NCBI GenBank assembly: GCA_017540915.1
Contig: JAFYAD010000320.1
Location: 1 to 6,304 of the forward strand
Source of the DNA: Lachnospiraceae bacterium
GTDB lineage: Bacteria; Bacillota_A; Clostridia; Lachnospirales; Lachnospiraceae
Length of the DNA: 6,304 bases
Direction: 5' to 3'
The position numbers and the translations under genes were made by a program. The notes beneath the pieces are model-generated. The model saw nothing but the letters and a program-made list of their open reading frames with translations. It had not been told where the DNA came from and made no database searches. Positions 1 to 6,304 of this stretch are shown here, one piece after another. Positions within the stretch are counted from its first letter, which is position 1; the number at the start of each line of letters is the position of its first letter.

Positions 1-123
1 AAGTCCCACGCCAAAAATGGCATCTTTTAGACCGCTCATGGCTTCTTTCATGCCCTCGCCACGCCCTATGGCGGTAACAAGGTTCTCCCAAGCCGCCTTT
101 GTAGCTGTGGCGCTACCCTCGAT
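1..123 (-). other. Anomalous kinase tail resembling phage tape-measure protein
   Basis: These 41 codons continue the kdgK frame (residues 341-381) but do not look like a PfkB C-terminus. They contain EGSATATK, then AAWENLVTAIG (350-360), then GLKDAIFGVG. As I remember phage tail tape-measure proteins of Firmicutes, they carry a similar run: a GSA-rich stretch, an 'AW-NL-T-' segment, a variable acidic piece and 'L--AIFG--GL--'. The kinase subgroup would instead be expected to finish with a short PGDTSMAT-like tail. The change is abrupt, near base 123/124. It could be a chimeric assembly end, a real recombination or prophage-related junction, or simply a divergent kinase tail. The phage resemblance is from memory and unverified. 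Confidence 0.4.
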
Positions 124-1143
124 AGTGGTCATGGCTAGGGCACCGTGGGCTGTTCCGTATTCAACTGCCTTTGAGGCGTCAGCGGTGGTCATCAGACCGT
201 ATACGAGACCGGATGCGAAAGAATCGCCTCCGCCCACGCGGTCTAAGATTTCCAGACCGTTGTAATCTTTGGCTTTATATATCTGACCGTCCGCCCAGCA
301 GATAGCTGACCAGTCATTTACGGTAGCGGTCTTTACTGTGCGCAGAGTGGTGGCTACAACCTTGAAGTTGGGATATTCCTTTGCTGCGGTGTCGATCATC
401 TTTCTGTATCCGTCAAGGTTGAGTTCCTTGAGGTTCTCGTCGTTTCCTTCGATCTCAAAGCCTAAGCAGGCGGTAAAATCCTCTTCGTTGCCGATCATTA
501 CATCCACATATTTTGCTATCTCTTTATTAACTTCCTGGGCTTTTTCCTTGCCGCCTATGGCAGACCACATTGATGCGCGGTAATTCAGGTCGTAGGAAAC
601 ACAGGTACCGTATTTTTTGGCGGTTTTGATAGCCTCGATCACAGTGGCTGCGGACTGCTCGGACAGAGCGGCGTATATGCCGCCGGTGTGAAGCCATCTC
701 ACTCCCAGCTCGCCGAAAATATAATCAAAATCGAAATCTGCGGAAGTTGCCTGGGAGATTGCGGTGTTGGCTCTGTCGGAGCAGCTGAGTGCCCCGCGGA
801 TCCCGAAGCCTCTCTCCACGAAGTTCAGACCGTTTCTGCATACGCGGCCGATACCGTCTGTTTTTTTCCAGTGGATAAGGTCTGTGTCAACTCCACCCTG
901 CATGATGAAATCCTCCACAAGATGTCCGACCTCGTTGTCCGCAAATGCGGTGATAACGGCGGTCTTCATGCCGAAGCAGCGTCTGAGACCGCGGATCACA
1001 TTGTATTCACCGCCACCTTCCCATACCTTAAATTCTCTGGCAGTGCGAATCCTGCCCTCACCGGGATCAAATCTCAGCATTACTTCACCCAGTGATACAG
1101 CGTCATATTTACAGCTCTCTTTTGATTTAAGATTCAGTTCCAT
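1..1143 (-). CDS. kdgK: 2-keto-3-deoxygluconate kinase (PfkB family), 3' end beyond window
   Basis: Phosphorylates 2-keto-3-deoxygluconate (KDG) with ATP to KDPG in the cytoplasm, the substrate of Eda encoded two genes upstream. The minus-strand frame opens at the ATG at 1141-1143 and stays open for 381 codons to base 1, so the stop is not seen. The start is chosen because AGGAG (1150-1154) lies 6 nt before it. PfkB/ribokinase features: substrate-side GGGEYNV at residues 43-49, YDLNYR at 184-189, IGNEED at 217-222, and the ATP/anion-hole signature DRVGGGD at 301-307, whose final Asp307 is the expected catalytic base. The family fold reads well to HGALAMTT (333-340). After that the sequence departs from what I expect for these kinases, which usually end at about 340-350 residues; see the entry for 1-123. 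The start overlaps the uxaC end by 17 nt, implying co-transcription. Specificity for KDG is inferred from the subfamily-like motifs and from the uxaC/eda context; another sugar acid or ketose is possible. Confidence 0.88.
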   Translation of the reverse strand, partial: MELNLKSKESCKYDAVSLGEVMLRFDPGEGRIRTAREFKVWEGGGEYNVIRGLRRCFGMKTAVITAFADNEVGHLVEDFIMQGGVDTDLIHWKKTDGIGRVCRNGLNFVERGFGIRGALSCSDRANTAISQATSADFDFDYIFGELGVRWLHTGGIYAALSEQSAATVIEAIKTAKKYGTCVSYDLNYRASMWSAIGGKEKAQEVNKEIAKYVDVMIGNEEDFTACLGFEIEGNDENLKELNLDGYRKMIDTAAKEYPNFKVVATTLRTVKTATVNDWSAICWADGQIYKAKDYNGLEILDRVGGGDSFASGLVYGLMTTADASKAVEYGTAHGALAMTTIEGSATATKAAWENLVTAIGRGEGMKEAMSGLKDAIFGVGL

Positions 1144-2575
1144 TTTGTTCTCCTTTTATTGTCTGATCTGTTATGATAAAATGAAAAAATTTCATTGCGT
1201 TCTCTCCGGATATACCGCGTACCATACCCGTAAGGTATTCCATGTCAGCCGGGTATTCGCCGTTCTCTACCCATGTGCCGATCTTATTGCAGAGGATACG
1301 GCGGTAGTATTCATGTCTCGGAAAAGATAAAAAACTCCTTGAATCTGTCAGCATTCCCACAGAGGTTGCGATGAGCCCCATGTCGGAAAAGCTTTCGATC
1401 TGGTCCTCGATGCCGTTTTTGTGATCGCAGAACCACCATGCCGCGCCGGGCTGCACCTTGCCTTTGATGCCCTTTTCGTTGCCGCAGAAGTTTCCTGCGG
1501 TGGCGGTGAGCATGCGAAGATCCTTGGGATTCAGACAGTACAGAATGGTACGTGGAAGTTCATCCGTTTTGTCCATCTCGTTTAACAGAGCGCAGAGCTC
1601 GGTGGCGTAATTGAAATCATTGAGTGAATCAAAGCCGGAATCCGCTCCGATCTTTTCAAAAAACCGTGTGGAATTATTGCGGGTCGCGCCGATGTGAAGC
1701 TGCATCACTATGTCATGTTTGTGATAGAGCCTGCCGAGTCCGGTCATGAGGAAGCCTTTGTACTGTGCGATCTCTTCACCGGTGAGAGTTTCACCCTGCA
1801 TGCGTTTGGTGAAGAGCCTGTCCGCGTCGGCTTCTGTTGCCTTGCGGTAGAAGGAACCCTCGAGACTGTGATCCGAAACTCTGCAGCCGCATTCCGTAAA
1901 GAACTGAAGTCTGTTGTCGAGAGCATCAATAAGATCTCTCACGGATCTTATGTCCATACCCGATGCCGCAGAAAGTTTTTCCATGTATTCGGGGAAACCT
2001 TCTTTTTCGATACCCATGGCTCTCTCGGGACGGAAGCTGGGCAGTACCGAGATCTCAAAGCCGTCATCTTTTATCTTGCGATGCCATTCCAACGTGTCCG
2101 CGGGATCGTCTGTGGTACACAGGACAGCGACATTTTGCATGCGAAGGAGGTTTCTGACTGAGTAGTCTTTAGTCTGTAAAAGGGCGTTGCATTTATCCCA
2201 GATCTCCTTTGCAGTGTTTTTTTTCAGGGGAGTATCTATGTGGAAATACCGCTGTAGCTCAAGATGAGTCCAATGGTACAGCGGATTTCCGATGAGGTTC
2301 TGAACGGTGTCTGCCCAGGCGAGAAATTTGTCGTATGGGTCGCCTTTTCCTGTGATGAGATCTTCGCTCACACCCCAGGCGCGCATGGCACGCCATTTGT
2401 AGTGGTCACCTCCCAGCCAGACCTCGGTCATATTGGAAAAGGTGAGATCCTCATATATCTCTCTTGGGTTGAGGTGGTTGTGATAATCCACGATGGGAAC
2501 ATCCCTTGTGGCATTGAACAGAGCGACTGCAGTGTCGTTCGTCAACAAAAAATTTTCATCCATAAATTTTTTCAT
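1127..2575 (-). CDS. uxaC: Glucuronate isomerase (uronate isomerase)
   Basis: Converts D-glucuronate to D-fructuronate (and galacturonate to tagaturonate), the first cytoplasmic step of hexuronate breakdown. The 482-residue product has the usual length of UxaC (about 470) and is complete. It carries the amidohydrolase-type metal motif H-x-H at residues 32 and 34 (within VDYHNHL), the family block GGDHYKWRAMR (55-65), GNPLYHWTHLEL (96-107), TTDDP (154-158), MQLHIGATRNN (291-301) and GMLTDSRSFLSFPRHEY (407-423). These blocks correspond closely to the E. coli enzyme as I know it. The ATG at 2573-2575 is supported by AGAGGA (2583-2588) 7 nt upstream; another Met at residue 5 lacks such spacing. 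It starts 4 nt after the eda stop and its last codons contain the kdgK ribosome binding site, so it is the middle gene of a tight operon. With GH115 encoded divergently, glucuronate is the likely natural substrate. Confidence 0.97.
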   Translation of the reverse strand: MKKFMDENFLLTNDTAVALFNATRDVPIVDYHNHLNPREIYEDLTFSNMTEVWLGGDHYKWRAMRAWGVSEDLITGKGDPYDKFLAWADTVQNLIGNPLYHWTHLELQRYFHIDTPLKKNTAKEIWDKCNALLQTKDYSVRNLLRMQNVAVLCTTDDPADTLEWHRKIKDDGFEISVLPSFRPERAMGIEKEGFPEYMEKLSAASGMDIRSVRDLIDALDNRLQFFTECGCRVSDHSLEGSFYRKATEADADRLFTKRMQGETLTGEEIAQYKGFLMTGLGRLYHKHDIVMQLHIGATRNNSTRFFEKIGADSGFDSLNDFNYATELCALLNEMDKTDELPRTILYCLNPKDLRMLTATAGNFCGNEKGIKGKVQPGAAWWFCDHKNGIEDQIESFSDMGLIATSVGMLTDSRSFLSFPRHEYYRRILCNKIGTWVENGEYPADMEYLTGMVRGISGENAMKFFHFIITDQTIKGEQNGTES

Positions 2576-2579
2576 GGCT

Positions 2580-3221
2580 TTATCCTCTGACTTCCTTTAC
2601 GATGTCTGCGGCCTCCCTTGCAAGTTCGCGGATTTTGGCGAAATCGCCGGATTTGATGAGATCGCCTTTCACCATCCAGGTTCCGCCGCATGCGACGATC
2701 CTGTTGTAGGCCAGGTAATCTCTGACATTGTCTTTGTTGATGCCGCCTGTGGGCATAAAGGTGAGCGCTGTATAAGGTGCTGCGCAGGCTTTGATCATGG
2801 AAAGACCACCGGCGTTCTCTGCCGGAAAGAATTTCACGAAATCAAGGCCGAATTCCATGGCGCGCTCCATCTCACTGGGAGTCTGGACGCCGGGGGCAAC
2901 TGCGTAACCTTTTTGTATACAGTGGTCTACTACGTTGGGGTTCAAGCCGGGGGCTACGATGAATTTCGCTCCGGCTGCCACTGCGCGGTCGGCCTGGTCT
3001 TTGGTCAGTACCGTGCCTGCTCCCACATAGAGCTCCGGAAATTCTTTTGACATGATGGCTATGGATTCCTCGGCGGCGTCAGTCCTGAATGTCACCTCGG
3101 CAGCAGGCAGACCGCCTTCTAAGAGAGCCTCCCCCAGGGGGCGTGCATCTTTTGCATCCTCCAGCACTACCACCGGTATGATGCCGATCTTTCTGAATTT
3201 GCTTTTAAGTTCCTCGTACAT
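2580..3221 (-). CDS. eda: KDPG aldolase (2-dehydro-3-deoxyphosphogluconate aldolase)
   Basis: Class I aldolase that splits KDPG into pyruvate and glyceraldehyde 3-phosphate, the last step of glucuronate catabolism through KDG. The 213-residue product has the normal family size. It shows AEVTFRT (41-47), where Glu42 and Arg46 match the E. coli catalytic Glu45 and substrate-binding Arg49. GAGTVL is at 67-72, APGLNP at 90-95, and VKFFPA at 129-134 contains the Schiff-base Lys130, equivalent to E. coli Lys133. The phosphate-binding PTGG is at 157-160. All key residues are present. The ATG at 3219-3221 has AAGGAG (3230-3235) 8 nt upstream. It is the first gene of the leftward operon, downstream of a candidate promoter at 3293-3321. 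Many Eda proteins also cleave 4-hydroxy-2-oxoglutarate, but the neighbours point to KDPG. Confidence 0.96.
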   Translation of the reverse strand: MYEELKSKFRKIGIIPVVVLEDAKDARPLGEALLEGGLPAAEVTFRTDAAEESIAIMSKEFPELYVGAGTVLTKDQADRAVAAGAKFIVAPGLNPNVVDHCIQKGYAVAPGVQTPSEMERAMEFGLDFVKFFPAENAGGLSMIKACAAPYTALTFMPTGGINKDNVRDYLAYNRIVACGGTWMVKGDLIKSGDFAKIRELAREAADIVKEVRG

Positions 3222-3292
3222 TTTGATCTCTCCTTAGCATAGTATTGTGTTTATCTTTTCCTATATTTAAATATGCAACAATGCTTAAAGGT

Positions 3293-3321
3293 ATTTTAAA
3301 TGCTCCCGCACGGTCGCACAA
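3293..3321 (-). promoter_or_regulatory. Candidate sigma-70-type promoter for the eda-uxaC-kdgK operon
   Basis: Read on the minus strand, TTGTGC (3316-3321) and TAAAAT (3293-3298, 5 of 6 to TATAAT) are separated by exactly 17 bp. The -35 is weak (3 of 6), which fits an activator-dependent promoter. The direct-repeat element at 3322-3358 abuts this -35. The predicted 5' leader is about 65 nt and contains the 12-bp AT palindrome at 3263-3274. No other hexamer pair in this strand looked better. Confidence 0.45.
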
Positions 3322-3358
3322 TGTCATTTTTTGCAAAGTGTTTGTCAGTTTTTGCTAA
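3322..3358. promoter_or_regulatory. Two direct repeats with 21-bp period, likely shared regulator site
   Basis: Copy 1 (3322-3337) and copy 2 (3343-3358) share TGTCA-x-TTTTTGC-x-AA, identical at 14 of 16 positions, with start-to-start distance 21 bp, or two helical turns. The element lies directly between the two divergent promoters: it abuts the leftward -35 and ends 9 bp before the rightward -35. Direct half-sites about 21 bp apart just upstream of -35 are typical of AraC/XylS-type activators such as AraC at araI1-I2. That the regulator is of this type is an inference; no regulator gene is in the window. Confidence 0.5.
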
Positions 3359-3367
3359 ATAATAATG

Positions 3368-3396
3368 TTGTTATTTTGGCGTTTCGTTAGTATAAT
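3368..3396 (+). promoter_or_regulatory. Sigma-70-type promoter for the esterase-GH115 operon
   Basis: TTGTTA (3368-3373, 4 of 6 to TTGACA) and a perfect TATAAT (3391-3396) are separated by exactly 17 bp. Transcription would begin near 3403, leaving a leader of roughly 30 nt before the ATG at 3432, which includes GGGAGG at 3419-3424. The flanking DNA is AT-rich, as expected for a promoter. Confidence 0.75.
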
Positions 3397-3431
3397 ACAG
3401 ACAGATTATTTTTTTATTGGGAGGTAACTTT

Positions 3432-5156
3432 ATGTCTGAAACGAGAGGCCCTGTGGCACCCAAAGACCCTACTGTCAAAAGACCTTTTTATTATCTCATG
3501 AGAGACAAAGATATATGCGCATCACCGGAGCCGGGAGATACGGGGAGGGGAGTGCAGTTTTTATACCAGAGCGACGGAAGGCTGAAGGCCGCAGCAAAGC
3601 TGGTAGGAAACGTTACGGATGAGGCCATGCTCGCGGAGCTGGACACCGTGGAGGGACTCAGAAAACAGGTCCACAGCATAGGAGTTTCCGTTCAGAAGAG
3701 CGGAGAGCCGGTGAATGTGAGATTTGTGTTTCAGATGTACGGCAAGACAGATCCATACAAGACGGGGACCACACTCACAATGGATCTTGAGTCCGACGGC
3801 ATGGAGATGGTGATGGATCTCTCCAAATTCGACTGGTCAGACGATGACAATGTCCCCGGGCAGATCAGATTTGAGTTTTCAGAGCCCGGTATCATGGCTC
3901 AGGTTTCAGTATGCTTTTATCTGAACGACGGATATACGGCGCCGGAGCAGACGGATGACTGCGCGGTTGACACGGAAAGCGAAGCTTACCGCAGGATGAT
4001 AGAGAAGTCACTCATGCAGACGGGCAATACCCACAGGCTGAAGAGAGCGCTGGATAAGGCAAAAAAAGGCGAGCGTGTGGAAGTGGCTTTCATTGGCGGA
4101 TCCATAACCCAGGGAGCCGGTGCCATACCGATAAATGTAAATTGTTATGCATATAACGCTTTCAAAGGTTTTTGCGATGTGACCGGCAGGGGCTATGAGG
4201 ACAATGTTGGCTACACAAAAGCCGGTGTGGGCGGAACACCTTCAGAGGTAGGAATGCTGCGCTATGCCCATGATGTGACGGACGATGGCAGGAAGAGCCC
4301 GGATGTGGTGATCGTGGAGTTCGCGGTGAATGACGAGGGTGATGAGACAAAGGGAGAGTGCTTTGATTCTCTGGTCCGCAAGATATACAACTCTCCGCAG
4401 AAGCCGGCTGTGATACTGCTGTTCTCTGTTTTCGTGGACGGCTACAATCTTCAGGACAGACTGAAATGTGTGGGAGAGGCTTACAACCTTCCCATGGTCA
4501 GCATCAAAGATGCGGTTTACGATCAGTTCTATCTCAGCAGGGACGATGGCGGAGTGGTGAGCAAGAACCGTTTCTTTTATGATATGTATCATCCCACCAA
4601 TGTGGGGCACCGCATTATGGCGGACGGACTGATAATTCTTTTCAGGGCAGCGGATGCGGCGGAAGATATGGAGGATCTCGATATCGGCGGCATAACACCT
4701 CCAAAGGGCGGAGAGTTTGAGAATGTTTATCTGGTGGACAGATTCAATATAGCTTCATGCCCGGCGGTCATAAGCTACGATCAGGGCGCTTTTGACGGCC
4801 ACAGCAATGAACTTCAGATGGTGGAGAGAGATCTGGATCTTAAACATACTCCGGAGTTTGCCGGCAACTGGTTCTACCCCGGAAAGGGGTCGGCAGAGGC
4901 AGTGTTCAAAGCCAGGATAAAGAGCAGCGCTATCCTCGTCGGATACATGGATTCGGCAGATCCCGGAGTGGGGATTGCGCAGGTGTTTATAGACGGTGAG
5001 AAGGTGCTGGAGATTGATCCGCATATCGTGGGCTGGCAGCACTGCAATGTGCTCATTGCCCACAGGGGAGGACCTGTGGCTGAGCGTGACATTGAGATCA
5101 GGGTGACGGATCCGGATAAGAGATTCACGCTGCTGGGGCTCGGCATTGTTGACTGA
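3432..5156 (+). CDS. SGNH/GDSL-family hydrolase, probable xylan/xylo-oligosaccharide acetyl esterase
   Basis: Probably a serine esterase removing acetyl groups from xylan-derived sugars. The 574-residue product starts at the ATG at 3432, set by GGGAGG (3419-3424) 7 nt upstream; an in-frame TTG at 3417 overlaps that site and is not preferred. Three parts are visible. Residues 1 to about 190 look beta-rich. A central SGNH domain spans about 215-405, and a beta-rich C-terminal module about 425-574. SGNH blocks: FIGGSITQGAG with nucleophile Ser224, GVGGTPSE around 265-272 for the oxyanion Gly, VEFAVND with Asn300, and DMYH with catalytic Asp384 and His387. All four blocks are intact. No signal peptide or membrane segment is seen, so the enzyme is probably cytoplasmic. 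It is followed 60 bp later by GH115. The acetyl-xylan role is inferred from context; the sequence alone proves only the SGNH fold, and I cannot place it in a numbered CE family. Confidence 0.88.
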   Translation: MSETRGPVAPKDPTVKRPFYYLMRDKDICASPEPGDTGRGVQFLYQSDGRLKAAAKLVGNVTDEAMLAELDTVEGLRKQVHSIGVSVQKSGEPVNVRFVFQMYGKTDPYKTGTTLTMDLESDGMEMVMDLSKFDWSDDDNVPGQIRFEFSEPGIMAQVSVCFYLNDGYTAPEQTDDCAVDTESEAYRRMIEKSLMQTGNTHRLKRALDKAKKGERVEVAFIGGSITQGAGAIPINVNCYAYNAFKGFCDVTGRGYEDNVGYTKAGVGGTPSEVGMLRYAHDVTDDGRKSPDVVIVEFAVNDEGDETKGECFDSLVRKIYNSPQKPAVILLFSVFVDGYNLQDRLKCVGEAYNLPMVSIKDAVYDQFYLSRDDGGVVSKNRFFYDMYHPTNVGHRIMADGLIILFRAADAAEDMEDLDIGGITPPKGGEFENVYLVDRFNIASCPAVISYDQGAFDGHSNELQMVERDLDLKHTPEFAGNWFYPGKGSAEAVFKARIKSSAILVGYMDSADPGVGIAQVFIDGEKVLEIDPHIVGWQHCNVLIAHRGGPVAERDIEIRVTDPDKRFTLLGLGIVD

Positions 5157-5204
5157 GGTGTTGCTATTCACAGTCACTCTGAGGTAGGGTCATTACATAT
5201 TATC

Positions 5205-5210
5205 AGGGGG
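5205..5210 (+). promoter_or_regulatory. Ribosome binding site deciding the GH115 start
   Basis: AGGGGG lies 6 nt before the ATG at 5217. The 60-bp gap after the esterase stop (5157-5216) contains no convincing hairpin plus T-run and no clear promoter, so the two genes are likely co-transcribed. Confidence 0.7.
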
Positions 5211-5216
5211 TTTGAT

Positions 5217-6304
5217 ATGAGGTTTACAAAGGAAAATCTTCCATGTTTTGTTCATGATGAGAGCTGTCCTTCCGGTATAGTGAAGATAGCGGATAAAGTC
5301 AGAAAAGATATAGAGCTGGTGTTCGGTTCGTATCCGGAGGCTTCGGACAGCCCGGATGCGGTCGATAAAGGAATGTCAGTGGTCTACGGTATTGCCGGAA
5401 AGTCGCAGATTTTGGATGAGCTTCTGGCAAAATACAGTGTGGATCTCTCGAAGGTTACAGGCAAGAGGGAAGTTTACGGTTTCTTTCCGGTGAGCGAAGG
5501 GCTTCTGCTGATAGCAGGCAGCGATAAGCGCGGCACCATATACGGTCTTTTCCATCTGTCGGAGTTGCTCGGTGTGTCACCATTTGTGAACTGGTCGGAT
5601 CTCAAACCCGGAAAACTTGATTCTTTTATTATAGAAGATAAGGATACATTTGTATCACATGAACCCTCCGTTGAATTCAGAGGTTTCTTTATAAATGACG
5701 AATGGCCTGCTTTCGGAAACTGGAGCAGACAGCATTTCGGCGGGTTTACCGCGGAGATGTACGAGGGAGTGTTTGAGCTGTTGCTGCGACTTAAGGGCAA
5801 TTACCTCTGGCCCGCCATGTGGTCATCATGTTTTTCAAATGACGGACCGGGGCTTAAAAACGCTGAGCTTGCGGATGAACTGGGAGTTGTCATGGGGCTG
5901 TCGCACCATGAACCCTGCCTGCGCCACGGCGAGGAATACAGCCAGCTCAGAGGACCGGAGTCAATATACGGAGATGCGTGGAGCTTCTTAAGCAACAGGG
6001 AGGGCATCACCAGATTCTGGCGTGATGGTCTGAAAAGGAGTGGTAAATTTGAGAATGTCATCACGGTGGGTATGAGAGGAGAACGTGATTCCACCATTTT
6101 GGGAGATAATGCCACATTAAAGGACAACATCGACCTTCTGAGGGATGTCTTGAGAACCCAAAGACAGCTTATATCCGAGGAAGTCGGCGAGGCGGCATCG
6201 GTTCCGCTGATGCTGGCACTATATAAGGAAGTAGAGGCATATTATTACGGTGACGAGAACACTCCGGGATTAAAAGAAGGATGCGATGAGCTGGAAGATG
6301 TGAT
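5217..6304 (+). CDS. GH115 xylan alpha-1,2-glucuronidase, N-terminal part
   Basis: GH115 enzymes remove (4-O-methyl-)alpha-D-glucuronic acid from glucuronoxylan or its oligosaccharides. The frame runs 362 full codons from the ATG at 5217 to the window end with no stop. Full-length family members are usually over 800 residues, so more than half is missing. Residues 1 to about 145 match the N-terminal alpha/beta domain, ending with GSDKRGTIYGLFHLSE (101-116), a block also seen in related glucuronidases. The catalytic barrel opens with EFRGFFINDEWPAFGNW (153-169), LKGNYLWPAMW (192-202), MGLSHHEPCLRH (226-237) and TVGMRGERD (283-291). These are characteristic of GH115, not GH67. The N-terminus (MRFTKENLPCFV) has no basic-hydrophobic signal peptide, unlike secreted homologues, suggesting action on imported oligosaccharides. 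Released glucuronate would feed uxaC in the divergent operon. The family call is strong; the exact substrate is inferred. Confidence 0.93.
   Translation, partial: MRFTKENLPCFVHDESCPSGIVKIADKVRKDIELVFGSYPEASDSPDAVDKGMSVVYGIAGKSQILDELLAKYSVDLSKVTGKREVYGFFPVSEGLLLIAGSDKRGTIYGLFHLSELLGVSPFVNWSDLKPGKLDSFIIEDKDTFVSHEPSVEFRGFFINDEWPAFGNWSRQHFGGFTAEMYEGVFELLLRLKGNYLWPAMWSSCFSNDGPGLKNAELADELGVVMGLSHHEPCLRHGEEYSQLRGPESIYGDAWSFLSNREGITRFWRDGLKRSGKFENVITVGMRGERDSTILGDNATLKDNIDLLRDVLRTQRQLISEEVGEAASVPLMLALYKEVEAYYYGDENTPGLKEGCDELEDV

Noticed and set aside
688..1095. Open frame of 135 codons on the plus strand
   Set aside because: It lies opposite the clear kdgK coding sequence, has no ribosome binding site and no recognisable protein features.
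1694..2161. Open frame of 155 codons on the plus strand
   Set aside because: It is the antisense shadow of uxaC, whose motifs are unambiguous in this stretch.
2493..3050. Open frame of 185 codons on the plus strand spanning the eda/uxaC junction
   Set aside because: It covers two well-identified minus-strand genes and shows no coherent domain.
3263..3274. Perfect 12-bp palindrome ATATTTAAATAT in the eda leader
   Set aside because: It is pure A/T in an AT-rich intergenic region, so chance is a good explanation; not strong enough to call an operator.
3283..3304. Imperfect inverted repeat GCTTAAA ... TTTAAATGC as a terminator or operator
   Set aside because: The arms need a 2-nt bulge and are A/T-rich, no T-run follows, and the site overlaps the candidate -10 of the leftward promoter.
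3330..3347. Possible CcpA cre site around TTTGCAAAGTGTTTGTCA
   Set aside because: The central CG required by the cre consensus is GT here, so it does not fit; the direct-repeat reading explains the bases better.
3417..3431. In-frame TTG at 3417 adding five residues to the SGNH hydrolase
   Set aside because: It overlaps the GGGAGG ribosome binding site, which is ideally spaced for the ATG at 3432.
5474..6130. Two minus-strand open frames opposite GH115
   Set aside because: The plus strand in this region encodes conserved GH115 blocks; the antisense products are low-complexity and Ser/Pro-rich.

Overview
The window reads as a carbohydrate-utilisation locus for glucuronoxylan and glucuronate. 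It probably comes from an anaerobic fibre-degrading Clostridia-type Firmicute of gut or rumen (Lachnospiraceae or Ruminococcus-like). That placement is an inference from strong AGGAGG-type ribosome binding sites, promoters with a 17-bp spacer, AT-rich intergenic DNA around moderately GC coding DNA, and protein sequences that look like clostridial family members. No 16S or other taxonomic marker is present.

Layout: two divergent transcription units leave a 210-bp control region (3222-3431). Leftwards on the minus strand run eda (KDPG aldolase, 2580-3221), uxaC (glucuronate isomerase, 1127-2575) and a PfkB-family 2-keto-3-deoxygluconate kinase (from 1143 leftwards, still open at base 1). The genes are packed with a 4-nt gap and then a 17-nt overlap. 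Rightwards on the plus strand run a three-part SGNH/GDSL hydrolase (3432-5156), probably a carbohydrate esterase, and after 60 bp the N-terminal 362 codons of a GH115 xylan alpha-1,2-glucuronidase (5217 to the window end). The control region holds a recognisable promoter for each direction. Between them is a 16-bp direct repeat with an exact 21-bp period, which looks like the binding site of a shared regulator.

How the genes work together: GH115 would cut (4-O-methyl-)glucuronate from xylo-oligosaccharides, and the esterase would remove acetyl groups that block this or other cuts. Neither protein has a visible signal peptide, so both steps are probably cytoplasmic, after uptake of decorated oligosaccharides. 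Free glucuronate would pass through UxaC to fructuronate. UxuB and UxuA steps (not in the window) would give KDG, which the kinase phosphorylates to KDPG, and Eda splits KDPG to pyruvate and glyceraldehyde 3-phosphate.

The strangest spot is the left edge. The kinase matches its family through about residue 340 (base 124). The last 41 residues (bases 1-123) then stop resembling a sugar kinase and look like a phage tail tape-measure protein, which suggests a chimeric contig end or a real recombination junction.
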